Assembly: GCA_012515695.1 (NCBI GenBank)
Contig: JAAYXX010000384.1
Span: 1-13,723, forward strand
Direction of reading: 5' to 3'
DNA from: Chloroflexota bacterium
Lineage (GTDB): Bacteria; Chloroflexota; Anaerolineae; UBA1429
DNA length: 13,723 bases
Position numbers and translations under genes: made by a program. A model generated the notes under the pieces. That model was given only the letters and a program-made list of their open reading frames with translations. It had not been told where the DNA came from and did no database searches. This document shows, one piece after another, positions 1 to 5,888 of the stretch (its first letter is position 1; every line of letters begins with the position of its first letter).

Positions 1-177
1 GTGCGAGTTCGTTTCCGTGGGCGGGAAATCACTCATCAAGAGATAGCCAGAGAGTTGCTCGACCGAATCGCCGAGCAAATGAGTGATGTTGCCGTGGTAG
101 AGCAACGCCCCATGATGGAGGGCAATACCATGCTAATGGTCCTTGCCCCAGGTGGCAACAAGACACCACAAGAGTAA
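1..177 (+). CDS. infC: Translation initiation factor IF-3, C-terminal part (5' end outside window)
   Basis: The frame is open from the first base and ends at TAA 175-177, giving 58 residues. The sequence FRGREITH near the start, then ELLDRIAEQ, VVEQRPMMEGN and MLMVLAP, matches the end of the IF3 C-terminal domain. This domain binds the 30S subunit near the P site, keeps 50S from joining and proofreads start-codon choice. The N-terminal domain, the linker and the start codon lie outside the window. rpmI and rplT follow directly, the classic infC-rpmI-rplT operon, which supports the call independently. The short tail after the domain (GGNKTPQE) is ordinary. The GTG at base 1 should not be taken as the real start, because the family is about three times longer. 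Confidence 0.95.
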   Translation: MRVRFRGREITHQEIARELLDRIAEQMSDVAVVEQRPMMEGNTMLMVLAPGGNKTPQE

Positions 178-208
178 CGGTTATATATTCTAGTTGGGGG
201 ATTCAAAA

Positions 209-424
209 GTGCCTAAATTAAAGACCCATAAGGCCACCGCTAAGCGCTTCAAGCTAACCGGTTCGGGCAAGCTGGTGCGTACTAAAGGTGAGAGAAGTCA
301 CCTGCGTCGTAAACACGCCAAGCGCGTCAAGCGTAGTGCCTGGAGAATGCTTGAAGTGGAAACTTCTGGGGAAATCAAGCGCGTCAAGCGCCTGCTGCCC
401 TACATCCAGAAGTACAAGGGCTAA
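209..424 (+). CDS. rpmI: 50S ribosomal protein L35
   Basis: This encodes a 71-residue, very basic protein beginning MPKLKTHKATAKRFK, the usual L35 N-terminus, and ending with the conserved RLLPY followed by IQKYKG. L35 is a small structural protein of the large ribosomal subunit. I chose GTG 209 rather than the in-frame TTG at 194, because the family starts exactly at MPKLK and because GGGGGA (196-201) sits 7 nt upstream as a ribosome-binding site; the TTG start would place that site inside the gene. It lies 31 nt after infC and 59 nt before rplT, so all three are probably one transcript. The gap to rplT holds a hairpin that could take part in L20-mediated feedback. Confidence 0.96.
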   Translation: MPKLKTHKATAKRFKLTGSGKLVRTKGERSHLRRKHAKRVKRSAWRMLEVETSGEIKRVKRLLPYIQKYKG

Positions 425-431
425 TCTACAC

Positions 432-458
432 CAGGTGGCCCAAATCGGGCCTCGCCTG
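432..458 (+). promoter_or_regulatory. Intercistronic hairpin between rpmI and rplT
   Basis: CAGG (432-435) pairs with CCTG (455-458) and GGCCC (437-441) pairs with GGGCC (447-451), with a 1x3 internal loop (T against TCG) and a 5-nt loop. It is nine base pairs in all and has no U run, so it is not an intrinsic terminator. It lies 25 nt upstream of the rplT start. In E. coli, L20 represses the rpmI-rplT unit by binding mRNA that mimics its 23S rRNA site. A similar role here is only inference. Confidence 0.4.
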
Positions 459-483
459 AAACCAGCTAAGAGAGGAACCTCAA

Positions 484-843
484 GTGCCAAGAGTTAAAAG
501 AGGCGTTGCAGCCCGAAAACGCCATAAGAAAGTATTAAAGATTACCAAGGGACAGCGAGGAAGCAAAAGCACGCTGTTCCGCCGCGCTAACGAGGCCATG
601 CTGGCTTCGTTGAGCTATGCCACACGTGACCGCCGCAACCGCAAGCGGGATATGCGACGGCTGTGGATTACGCGCATCAATGCCGGGGCACGGGAAAACG
701 GCATCAGCTATAGCCGCTTGATGGAAGGCTTGCGCCTGGCGGGCGTGGATATCAACCGCAAAATGCTGGCCGATATGGCCATCGCTGACCCCACCGCCTT
801 TGCCCAAATCGTCAAAGTGGCCCAGGAAGCCCGGCCTGAGTAA
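484..843 (+). CDS. rplT: 50S ribosomal protein L20
   Basis: The product is 119 residues, the standard length of L20, and begins MPRVKRGVAARKRHKK with the long basic N-terminal extension that threads into 23S rRNA. The globular C-terminal half contains the family-typical RDRRNRKRDMRRLWITRINA and SYSRLMEGL stretches and the ending with LADMAIADPTAF. L20 is needed early in 50S assembly and in many bacteria also acts as a translational repressor of this operon. The start is GTG 484, with AGAGGA (471-476) 7 nt upstream. It is followed after 18 nt by an RNA methyltransferase gene on the same strand. Nothing is unusual in the protein. Confidence 0.97.
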   Translation: MPRVKRGVAARKRHKKVLKITKGQRGSKSTLFRRANEAMLASLSYATRDRRNRKRDMRRLWITRINAGARENGISYSRLMEGLRLAGVDINRKMLADMAIADPTAFAQIVKVAQEARPE

Positions 844-861
844 CAGCGGATACGGGCGGTT

Positions 862-1674
862 GTGACAATCATCGGGAATATCGCCAGTCCCGACAACGCG
901 CATATTAAATATGTGCGGTCTCTGGAAAAAAAGCGGGTTCGATACCGGGAAAAGCAGTATTATTTGGAGGGGTTGCGCCTCGTAGCCCACGCACTGCAAC
1001 GCGGTATTCAGCCCGCTTTTGTCTTTTGTACGGAAGCATTCACCCACGACCCACGCGGCGCAGAGCTGGTCGCTCAACTCGACCAGACCAACACCCCCAC
1101 CTGGATCGTGGCCCCCGCCGTTATGGACACCATCTCGGACACGGTCACGCCCCAGGGCATCCTGGCTGTCGTGCCTATGTCAGACCCCTCCCCCGCCCTG
1201 GCCCGGCAGGCCGACCTGCTGCTGGTGCTGGATGGTATCCGCGACCCCGGCAATCTGGGCACGATCCTCCGCACTGCCCAGGCCACCGGCGTGCAGGCGG
1301 TGTTGCTCTCCAAAGGCAGCGTAGACCCCTACGCGCCCAAAGTAGTGCGCGCCGGGATGGGCGCACACCTGGACCTATCCCTCTTGCCCGCGATGGAATG
1401 GGCCGACATCATCCCCCTCATCGCGGACAAACAGCGCGTGCTGGCAGACGCCGAAGGCCCGGTCACCCTATGGGACGTGGACTGGCGGCCACCTACCGCG
1501 CTCATCGTGGGCGGCGAAGCCGAAGGGGCCAGCCCGGAGGCATGGGAAGCCACCCAACTGGTAGCCCGCCTCCCCATGCAAGGAGCAGCCGAATCGCTCA
1601 ACGCCGCCGTTGCGACGGCGATATTCCTCTTTGAAGCGCAACGCCAGCGACAGCAGGCCCATCCGCAAGCCTAA
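862..1674 (+). CDS. SpoU/TrmH (SPOUT) family RNA 2'-O-methyltransferase
   Basis: A 270-residue SPOUT-class enzyme that uses S-adenosylmethionine to methylate a ribose 2'-OH in rRNA or tRNA. The N-terminal ~100 residues form the SpoU substrate-binding domain (SPDNAHIKYVRSL, EGLRLV). The three knot motifs follow: motif 1 at about 124-137 (DGIRDPGNLGTILR, with Asn131 and the catalytic-type Arg137), motif 2 at 215-222 (IVGGEAEG) and motif 3 at 238-251 (PMQGAAESLNAAVA). The start is GTG 862, 18 nt after rplT, with only a weak GGGCGG-like site upstream. A gene of this family also follows rplT in several Firmicutes, so co-transcription with the ribosomal operon is likely. The exact target nucleotide cannot be read from the sequence; RlmB-like or TsnR-like activity is possible. 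Its stop overlaps that of pncC on the other strand. Confidence 0.92.
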   Translation: MTIIGNIASPDNAHIKYVRSLEKKRVRYREKQYYLEGLRLVAHALQRGIQPAFVFCTEAFTHDPRGAELVAQLDQTNTPTWIVAPAVMDTISDTVTPQGILAVVPMSDPSPALARQADLLLVLDGIRDPGNLGTILRTAQATGVQAVLLSKGSVDPYAPKVVRAGMGAHLDLSLLPAMEWADIIPLIADKQRVLADAEGPVTLWDVDWRPPTALIVGGEAEGASPEAWEATQLVARLPMQGAAESLNAAVATAIFLFEAQRQRQQAHPQA

Positions 1675-2177
1675 CGCCTTAGCCGGTCCTCCAACAGCGT
1701 CAGCGCCGCCTGAGCCGAAAGGTATTTGTTCCCCACCCGATCCTTGGACCACACGTAATGGTGCGCCTCTTCCCCTTCGGGGGTAGAGATGGCAATGAAC
1801 ACCGTCCCCACCGGCTTTTCCGGGGTGCCCCCCGTGGGGCCAGCAATGCCCGTCACGCCAATACCCACGTCGGTGTGCAACAGCTCGCGCACTCCCTTCG
1901 CCATGCCGAGCGCCACCTGATGATTCACCGCCCCCTGCTCCTTCAGCAGGGTCGGCGGTATGCCCAACAGTTGCTCTTTTACCGCGTTGGCATAGCTGAT
2001 CACGCTGCCAAGATAAAACTCCGAGCTTCCCGAAATGTTGGTGACGCAGTGACCGATCAGCCCGCCCGTGCAAGACTCGGCAGTCGCCAACGTCCACCCC
2101 TTTTGCACGAGCAGCTTGCCCACTCGCTCCGCTATCTCGCTTACCTTGGCCTCATCCACCTGAAGGTTTTTCAACAT
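1671..2177 (-). CDS. pncC: Nicotinamide-nucleotide amidase (CinA C-terminal domain, stand-alone)
   Basis: A 168-residue protein made only of the CinA C-terminal domain. The active-site motif TAESCTGGLIG (residues 32-42, catalytic Ser35) and the GVTGIAGPTGGTPEKPVGTVF block (107-127) are both intact. PncC hydrolyses nicotinamide mononucleotide to nicotinate mononucleotide plus ammonia, recycling NAD breakdown products, for example those left by DNA ligase. The N-terminal molybdopterin-binding-like domain of full-length CinA is absent, as in E. coli YgaD. The ATG at 2177 is supported by AGGAG 5 nt upstream on the minus strand. It converges on the methyltransferase with a 4-nt stop overlap (1671-1674) and diverges from holB. 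In many bacteria cinA sits next to recA; here they are about 6 kb apart. Confidence 0.94.
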   Translation of the reverse strand: MLKNLQVDEAKVSEIAERVGKLLVQKGWTLATAESCTGGLIGHCVTNISGSSEFYLGSVISYANAVKEQLLGIPPTLLKEQGAVNHQVALGMAKGVRELLHTDVGIGVTGIAGPTGGTPEKPVGTVFIAISTPEGEEAHHYVWSKDRVGNKYLSAQAALTLLEDRLRR

Positions 2178-2281
2178 CTCGCTCCTATATTCGTATCCAC
2201 GCGCCTGGCGCCCCGTAGCCGCCAGAGATGGCCGCGCTCCCAGGCCAACACCCCGGCTGTTCCCCCATCGTTACGGGTACT

Positions 2282-2310
2282 TTGTGCGCGTCCAAGACTC
2301 ATGGTAGAAT
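2282..2310 (+). promoter_or_regulatory. Candidate sigma-70-type promoter for holB-ricT
   Basis: TTGTGC (2282-2287) and TAGAAT (2305-2310) are separated by 17 nt. The -10 matches consensus at 5 of 6 positions and the -35 at 3 of 6. Transcription would begin near 2317, downstream of the ATG at 2314, which favours the holB start at 2359. Confidence 0.45.
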
Positions 2311-2358
2311 AATATGTATTGTAACGCAACTAGCAAGCCATACAAGCAGAGTGCATCT

Positions 2359-3318
2359 ATGTGGCGTATCATCGGACACAATTGGGCCGTCGACCTGCTA
2401 CAGCGCGCCATCCAGAACGAGCGCGTCGCTCACGCCTATCTGATCACCGGCCCCGCAAACGTAGGCAAAACATCGCTGGCGATTGAACTGGCCGCCGCCC
2501 TGAACTGCACGGGCGACGCGCCGCCTTGCGGGAGCTGCAAATCCTGCACCAAGGTCGCGCGCGCCACCCATCCTGACCTGGTCATCGTAGAGCCAGAGGA
2601 TGGACACCTCAAGATAGACCAGATGCGCGACTTGCAGCGCGAACTGAGTCTATCCCCCTACGAAGGGCGATGGCGGGTCTGTATCATTACAGATTTCCAG
2701 ACAGCCACAGCCCAGGCGGCCAACGCCATGCTGAAAACCCTGGAAGAGCCACCAGCCCGGGTAATCCTCATCCTCATCGCCACAGATAGCAGTTCGCTGC
2801 TGCCGACGATTGTTTCCCGTTGCCAGGTGTTACCCCTGCGGGCCGTGCCCACCGAGCAGATCGAGCAAGCTCTGACCGAACGCTGGTCCGTGCAGGCCGA
2901 ATCCGCCCGAGTGCTGGCCCGGCTATCAGCGGGCCGCATCGGGTGGGCCATTCTGGCCGCGAAAGACGCGGCCATCATGGAACAGCGGCGGCAAGACCTG
3001 GAGACCCTGCGCGATTTGCTACGGCAAAGCACCGCAGGCCGCCTGGAAGCAGCCGAAAACCTGAGCAAGCGCGAAGACCTGACCGAGGTTCTGCGGCTGT
3101 GGCAAACCTGGTGGCGAGATGTCATGTTCGTCGGGCTGGAATGCGAGGAACTGGTGGTGAACGTGGACTATATGGATGCCCTGCGCGAACAAGCGTCGCG
3201 TTACAATTGGACCCAGGCCGAACAGGCGTTGGGCGGGGTTCAGGATACGTTGCAGCAATTGACCGAGAACGTCAACCCCAGGTTGAGCCTGGAGGTTCTA
3301 TTTTTGGGCTGGCATTAG
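2359..3318 (+). CDS. holB: DNA polymerase III, delta prime subunit (clamp loader)
   Basis: A 319-residue AAA+ protein of the clamp loader that places the beta sliding clamp on DNA. The N-terminus WRIIGHNWAVDLLQRA is family typical. Then come the P-loop GPANVGKTS (31-39), a four-cysteine zinc module (Cys50, 57, 60, 63), NAMLKTLEEPP (122-132) and the SRC motif (153-155). The Walker B region reads IITDFQTAT where an active ATPase would have DEAD/DEAH-like acidic residues. This points to the non-hydrolysing delta prime role rather than gamma/tau, as does the short length. I prefer ATG 2359, because the family starts at MW-IIGH and the candidate promoter overlaps the earlier ATG 2314; no strong ribosome-binding site marks either. 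ricT follows after 46 nt; holB next to a PSP1/YaaT gene is also the arrangement in Bacillus. Confidence 0.9.
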   Translation: MWRIIGHNWAVDLLQRAIQNERVAHAYLITGPANVGKTSLAIELAAALNCTGDAPPCGSCKSCTKVARATHPDLVIVEPEDGHLKIDQMRDLQRELSLSPYEGRWRVCIITDFQTATAQAANAMLKTLEEPPARVILILIATDSSSLLPTIVSRCQVLPLRAVPTEQIEQALTERWSVQAESARVLARLSAGRIGWAILAAKDAAIMEQRRQDLETLRDLLRQSTAGRLEAAENLSKREDLTEVLRLWQTWWRDVMFVGLECEELVVNVDYMDALREQASRYNWTQAEQALGGVQDTLQQLTENVNPRLSLEVLFLGWH

Positions 3319-3364
3319 CCGCTCGATACATTATTCCCATGATAACGGAGAGAGGACGGCATCC

Positions 3365-4633
3365 ATGCCGATAGTTTGTGGCGTAAAATTCCGTGGAACA
3401 GGCAAGACCTATTTCTTTGCTCCCGGTGACGTGCAAGACCTGCAAATCAACGACTTTGTGATCGTCGAGACCGCGCGCGGGATTGAGATGGGCCAGATCG
3501 TCATGCCCCTCCGCGAAGTAGACGAGAGCGAAATAGTCGGCCAACTCAAGCCCATCCTGCGGCGAGCTACAACGACGGATTTGCTGGATGCGCAGCGTTT
3601 TCAGAGCCAGGAAGCTGATGCTATCAATACCTGCAAAGAGCAGGTGGCGCGGTTTAACCTGCCCATGAAAGTGACGGGCGCAGAGTACAACTATGATGGT
3701 TCCCGGCTGACCTTCTTTTTCACTTCCGAACAGCGCGTAGATTTCCGCGAATTGGTGCGAGAACTGGCGCGCATCTTTAAGACGCGCATCGAACTGCGCC
3801 AGATCGGCGTGCGCGACGAGGCCAAGATGTGTGGCGGCATAGGCAAGTGCGGCAGAATGCTCTGTTGCAGCACATGGCTGACCGAGTTTGCCCCCGTATC
3901 CATCCGCATGGCCAAGCAGCAAGAACTCCCCCTCAGCCCAATGGAAATATCGGGCCTGTGCGGGCGTCTGCTCTGCTGCCTGGGCTATGAAAACGACTTT
4001 TACCAGCAGGTCAAAGGCAAGTTCCCCAAACTGGGCGAACGAATCGACACCCCCTATGGCATGGGCAAAGTCATCAAAGTCAGCGTACTCACCGAGACGG
4101 TCAGCATCCTGCTGGATGATGGCTCTTCGATGGAATTGACCGCCGAGCAGCTATCTGGCGAGGAACCCATCCAACCCGTGCGCCACGCCGGGCTGAACGA
4201 AGCGCAACGGGAGGCACTCGACCGTTTGACCGGCAGTAGCGCGCTCTCCTTTGACACGTTTGATTACCTGGATGAGGACGAGGACGAGGCCCAGCCGAAC
4301 CGGTCGCGCTCCCGCTCGCGCCGCCCCCGGCCTGCCGCCGAACCCCCGGTGCAGGTCAGCGAGGAGACGCCAGAGGATGCCGACCAGGACGGCGACGAGC
4401 AAGACCAGCAGAGCGGGCGCAAGCGTTTCTCTCGCAGGCGGCGCTCCCGCCGCAAAGCGGAAGGCCCCTCCGATCAGCCCAGGCAAACATCCGCGCCAGG
4501 CGGAGAACAGAAAAACGCGCCGTCTCAAGACGACGCGTCCACAAGCAACAAGAAAAAGCGTCGGCGGCCACGCCGCCGAAACAAGCCCCAGGATCAGGCC
4601 GGGGACAAACCTGTCGCCCCCGCAGCCGAGTAG
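3365..4633 (+). CDS. ricT: RicT/YaaT-like PSP1-domain protein with long Arg-rich C-terminal tail
   Basis: A 422-residue protein. Residues 1-265 form the PSP1/YaaT domain, including GVRDEAKMCGGIGKCGRMLCC and SGLCGRLLCCLGYE; seven cysteines (156, 162, 167, 168, 199, 204, 205) are in the usual clusters. In B. subtilis, RicT works with RicA and RicF, binds an Fe-S cluster and directs RNase Y to particular mRNAs; it also affects sporulation and competence. Here rny lies on the opposite strand about 1.3 kb away. Residues ~300-422 are an extra low-complexity tail: an acidic patch (DEDEDE), then RSRSRSRR, RRRRSRR and KKKRRRPRRR separated by Pro/Gln/Asp-rich spacers. B. subtilis RicT, about 275 residues long, lacks this. 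The tail is probably disordered and could bind RNA. GGAG and AGAGGA (3347-3356) precede the ATG with good spacing. Confidence 0.92.
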   Translation: MPIVCGVKFRGTGKTYFFAPGDVQDLQINDFVIVETARGIEMGQIVMPLREVDESEIVGQLKPILRRATTTDLLDAQRFQSQEADAINTCKEQVARFNLPMKVTGAEYNYDGSRLTFFFTSEQRVDFRELVRELARIFKTRIELRQIGVRDEAKMCGGIGKCGRMLCCSTWLTEFAPVSIRMAKQQELPLSPMEISGLCGRLLCCLGYENDFYQQVKGKFPKLGERIDTPYGMGKVIKVSVLTETVSILLDDGSSMELTAEQLSGEEPIQPVRHAGLNEAQREALDRLTGSSALSFDTFDYLDEDEDEAQPNRSRSRSRRPRPAAEPPVQVSEETPEDADQDGDEQDQQSGRKRFSRRRRSRRKAEGPSDQPRQTSAPGGEQKNAPSQDDASTSNKKKRRRPRRRNKPQDQAGDKPVAPAAE

Positions 4634-4662
4634 CGGCATACGGCCCGCCATCAGCCGGTAAT

Positions 4663-4688
4663 CAGGGTCAAGCGTGCGCTTGGCCCTG
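4663..4688. terminator. Possible shared terminator hairpin between ricT and the PHP gene
   Basis: CAGGGTCAAGC (4663-4673) pairs with GCTTGGCCCTG (4678-4688) around a GTGC loop: 11 pairs, one a G-T wobble. It lies 29 nt past the ricT stop and includes the stop codon of the convergent PHP gene (4668-4670). No clear U run follows on either strand (GTCTCTCT on plus), so termination strength is doubtful. Confidence 0.4.
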
Positions 4689-5501
4689 GTCTCTCTGCTG
4701 GCGCAGCTTCTCGACACAACTTTCGGGCACATGCACGCCACCCAGCGGGTTATCAGGCAGGAGCGCCAGCCCATGAAAATCGCTGCCGCCCGTGCTCACC
4801 AGCCCATACCGGCGCACCCACTGGCACAGATAGCCAATCACTTCGGGGCCATATTTGGGATAGTACACCTCTAGCCCCTGCAATCCTCCGGCAACCAGCT
4901 CAGGGATAATAGGAGGCAACCCCCACGGGTGCGCCAACACGGCTACCCCCCCTGCCCCGCGAATCATCTCGATGGCCTGATACGGCGTCATCTTGACCCG
5001 CGAAACATAGGCAGGCTTATCATAGCCCAGATACCGGTCAAAGGCTTCCTGAGACGATTCGACATAGCCCGCCTCTTCCAAGGCCCGCGCAATGTGAGGC
5101 CGCCCCAGCGCCCCGTCACCGGCCAGCTCCAGCACACGGTCCCACGACAGCGGCATGCCCAACTCGCGCAACCGCGCAAGCATCTTTTTGCCGCGCTCTA
5201 GCCGCGCCGCGCACGAGTCGGCCAGTTCCGCCGCCAGATCGGGCCGGGTATAGTCCAGGTAGTACCCCAGAATATGATACTCTGTGCCATCCAGCTCGGT
5301 GCTGATCTTGATGGCTGGTATAACCTCCAGCTCGGTTCCCCGAGCTGCTTCGACCGCCTCCGCTATACCCTCCACCGTATCGTGATCGGAAATTGCAATC
5401 ACTCGCAATTTCACCTCACGCGCCAGGGCTACCACATCGGCAGGCGTATATAGCCCGTCGGAGGCGGTCGTATGCACATGCAGATCGATCGTATTCGTCA
5501 T
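4668..5501 (-). CDS. PHP-domain phosphoesterase (YciV/RNase AM-like), altered metal ligand
   Basis: A 277-residue protein of the PHP superfamily, whose members use two or three metal ions to hydrolyse phosphodiesters; relatives such as E. coli YciV (RNase AM) trim RNA 5' ends. Motifs in order: DLHVHTTASDG (6-16), ISDHDT (37-42), HILGYYLDY (76-84), GRPHIARAL, GGVAVLAHP and GGSDFHG near the end. The residue that is normally Glu in the GVEIST motif is Lys65 here (AIKIST; codon AAG, complement of 5307-5309), so one metal ligand appears lost. Every other expected ligand is visible. It starts 4 nt after the spoVS stop and has no strong ribosome-binding site, so translation is probably coupled to spoVS. 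Its position near that of ymdB in the Firmicute rny-ymdB-spoVS cluster suggests a nucleotide or RNA phosphoesterase role (inference). Confidence 0.88.
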   Translation of the reverse strand: MTNTIDLHVHTTASDGLYTPADVVALAREVKLRVIAISDHDTVEGIAEAVEAARGTELEVIPAIKISTELDGTEYHILGYYLDYTRPDLAAELADSCAARLERGKKMLARLRELGMPLSWDRVLELAGDGALGRPHIARALEEAGYVESSQEAFDRYLGYDKPAYVSRVKMTPYQAIEMIRGAGGVAVLAHPWGLPPIIPELVAGGLQGLEVYYPKYGPEVIGYLCQWVRRYGLVSTGGSDFHGLALLPDNPLGGVHVPESCVEKLRQQRDQGQAHA

Positions 5502-5505
5502 CTAA

Positions 5506-5766
5506 TCATCTAGGTTCAACAGTTAGCCTGAGCGCGGTCCTTTCCTCATCGGCAATCTTGATATCGGTGAAATATGGAATGCAGACCACGTCAATGCCAT
5601 CCAGAGCCAGGTAGTCGCGGGCGATGGCGATGGCCTTGCAAGCCTGATTCACCGCGCCCGCTCCAATAGCCTGGATCTCTGCCCTACCTTTCTCGCGTAT
5701 TACCCCAGCAATGGCACCTGCAACAGCGGTCGAACGTGAGCGTGCGGAGACTTTGAGGACCTCCAT
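5506..5766 (-). CDS. spoVS: Stage V sporulation protein S-like (SpoVS)
   Basis: Starting at ATG 5766 the product is 86 residues, the exact family length, and reads MEVLKVSARS..., with IQAIGAGAVNQACKAIAIAR and the end DEERTALRLTVEPR. An upstream in-frame ATG at 5790 would add eight residues, but AAAGGAGG lies 9 nt before 5766 and decides the start. SpoVS is a small Alba-like putative nucleic-acid-binding protein; in B. subtilis it affects spore coat and septation, and it is also found in bacteria that do not form spores, such as Thermus. Its biochemical role is not established. It sits between rny and the PHP gene, matching the conserved rny/spoVS linkage. Confidence 0.94.
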   Translation of the reverse strand: MEVLKVSARSRSTAVAGAIAGVIREKGRAEIQAIGAGAVNQACKAIAIARDYLALDGIDVVCIPYFTDIKIADEERTALRLTVEPR

Positions 5767-5775
5767 GAATGCGTG

Positions 5776-5783
5776 CCTCCTTT
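5776..5783 (-). promoter_or_regulatory. Strong Shine-Dalgarno site of spoVS
   Basis: AAAGGAGG on the minus strand lies 9 nt before ATG 5766. It falls inside the longer reading frame that begins at 5790 and therefore sets the shorter start as the real one. It is the best ribosome-binding site in the window. Confidence 0.85.
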
Positions 5784-5807
5784 GGCGCAAGCATGAAGCG
5801 GTTGCAC

Positions 5808-5828
5808 GTCACGGCCCCCCCCCTTGCC
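5808..5828. repeat. C9/G9 homopolymer inside a small hairpin, rny-spoVS gap
   Basis: Nine consecutive C on the plus strand (5815-5823, G9 on the coding strand) lie in the spoVS leader. ACGGC and GCCGT flank the run and can pair, which makes the tract mostly a loop. Such a tract is slippage prone, both in cells and in sequencing. The rest of the 122-nt gap shows no clear promoter or terminator. Confidence 0.7.
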
Positions 5829-5888
5829 GTCTACTCGCTCTACGAACCGTCTTGGTCGCGAGTACCGCTTGAGTATGATGTCTGGTTG

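Noticed and set aside
194..208. TTG start giving an L35 longer by five residues
   Set aside because: The ribosome-binding site would be inside the gene, and L35 proteins begin at MPKLK, encoded from GTG 209.
1468..2097. A 209-residue minus-strand frame across the end of the methyltransferase and most of pncC
   Set aside because: It overlaps two well-supported genes in other frames and has no recognisable domain; it is a frame shadow in GC-rich DNA.
2178..2313. Promoter for pncC on the minus strand
   Set aside because: Only partial -10-like AT stretches near the start (ATACGAATATAGG) without a -35; too weak to list.
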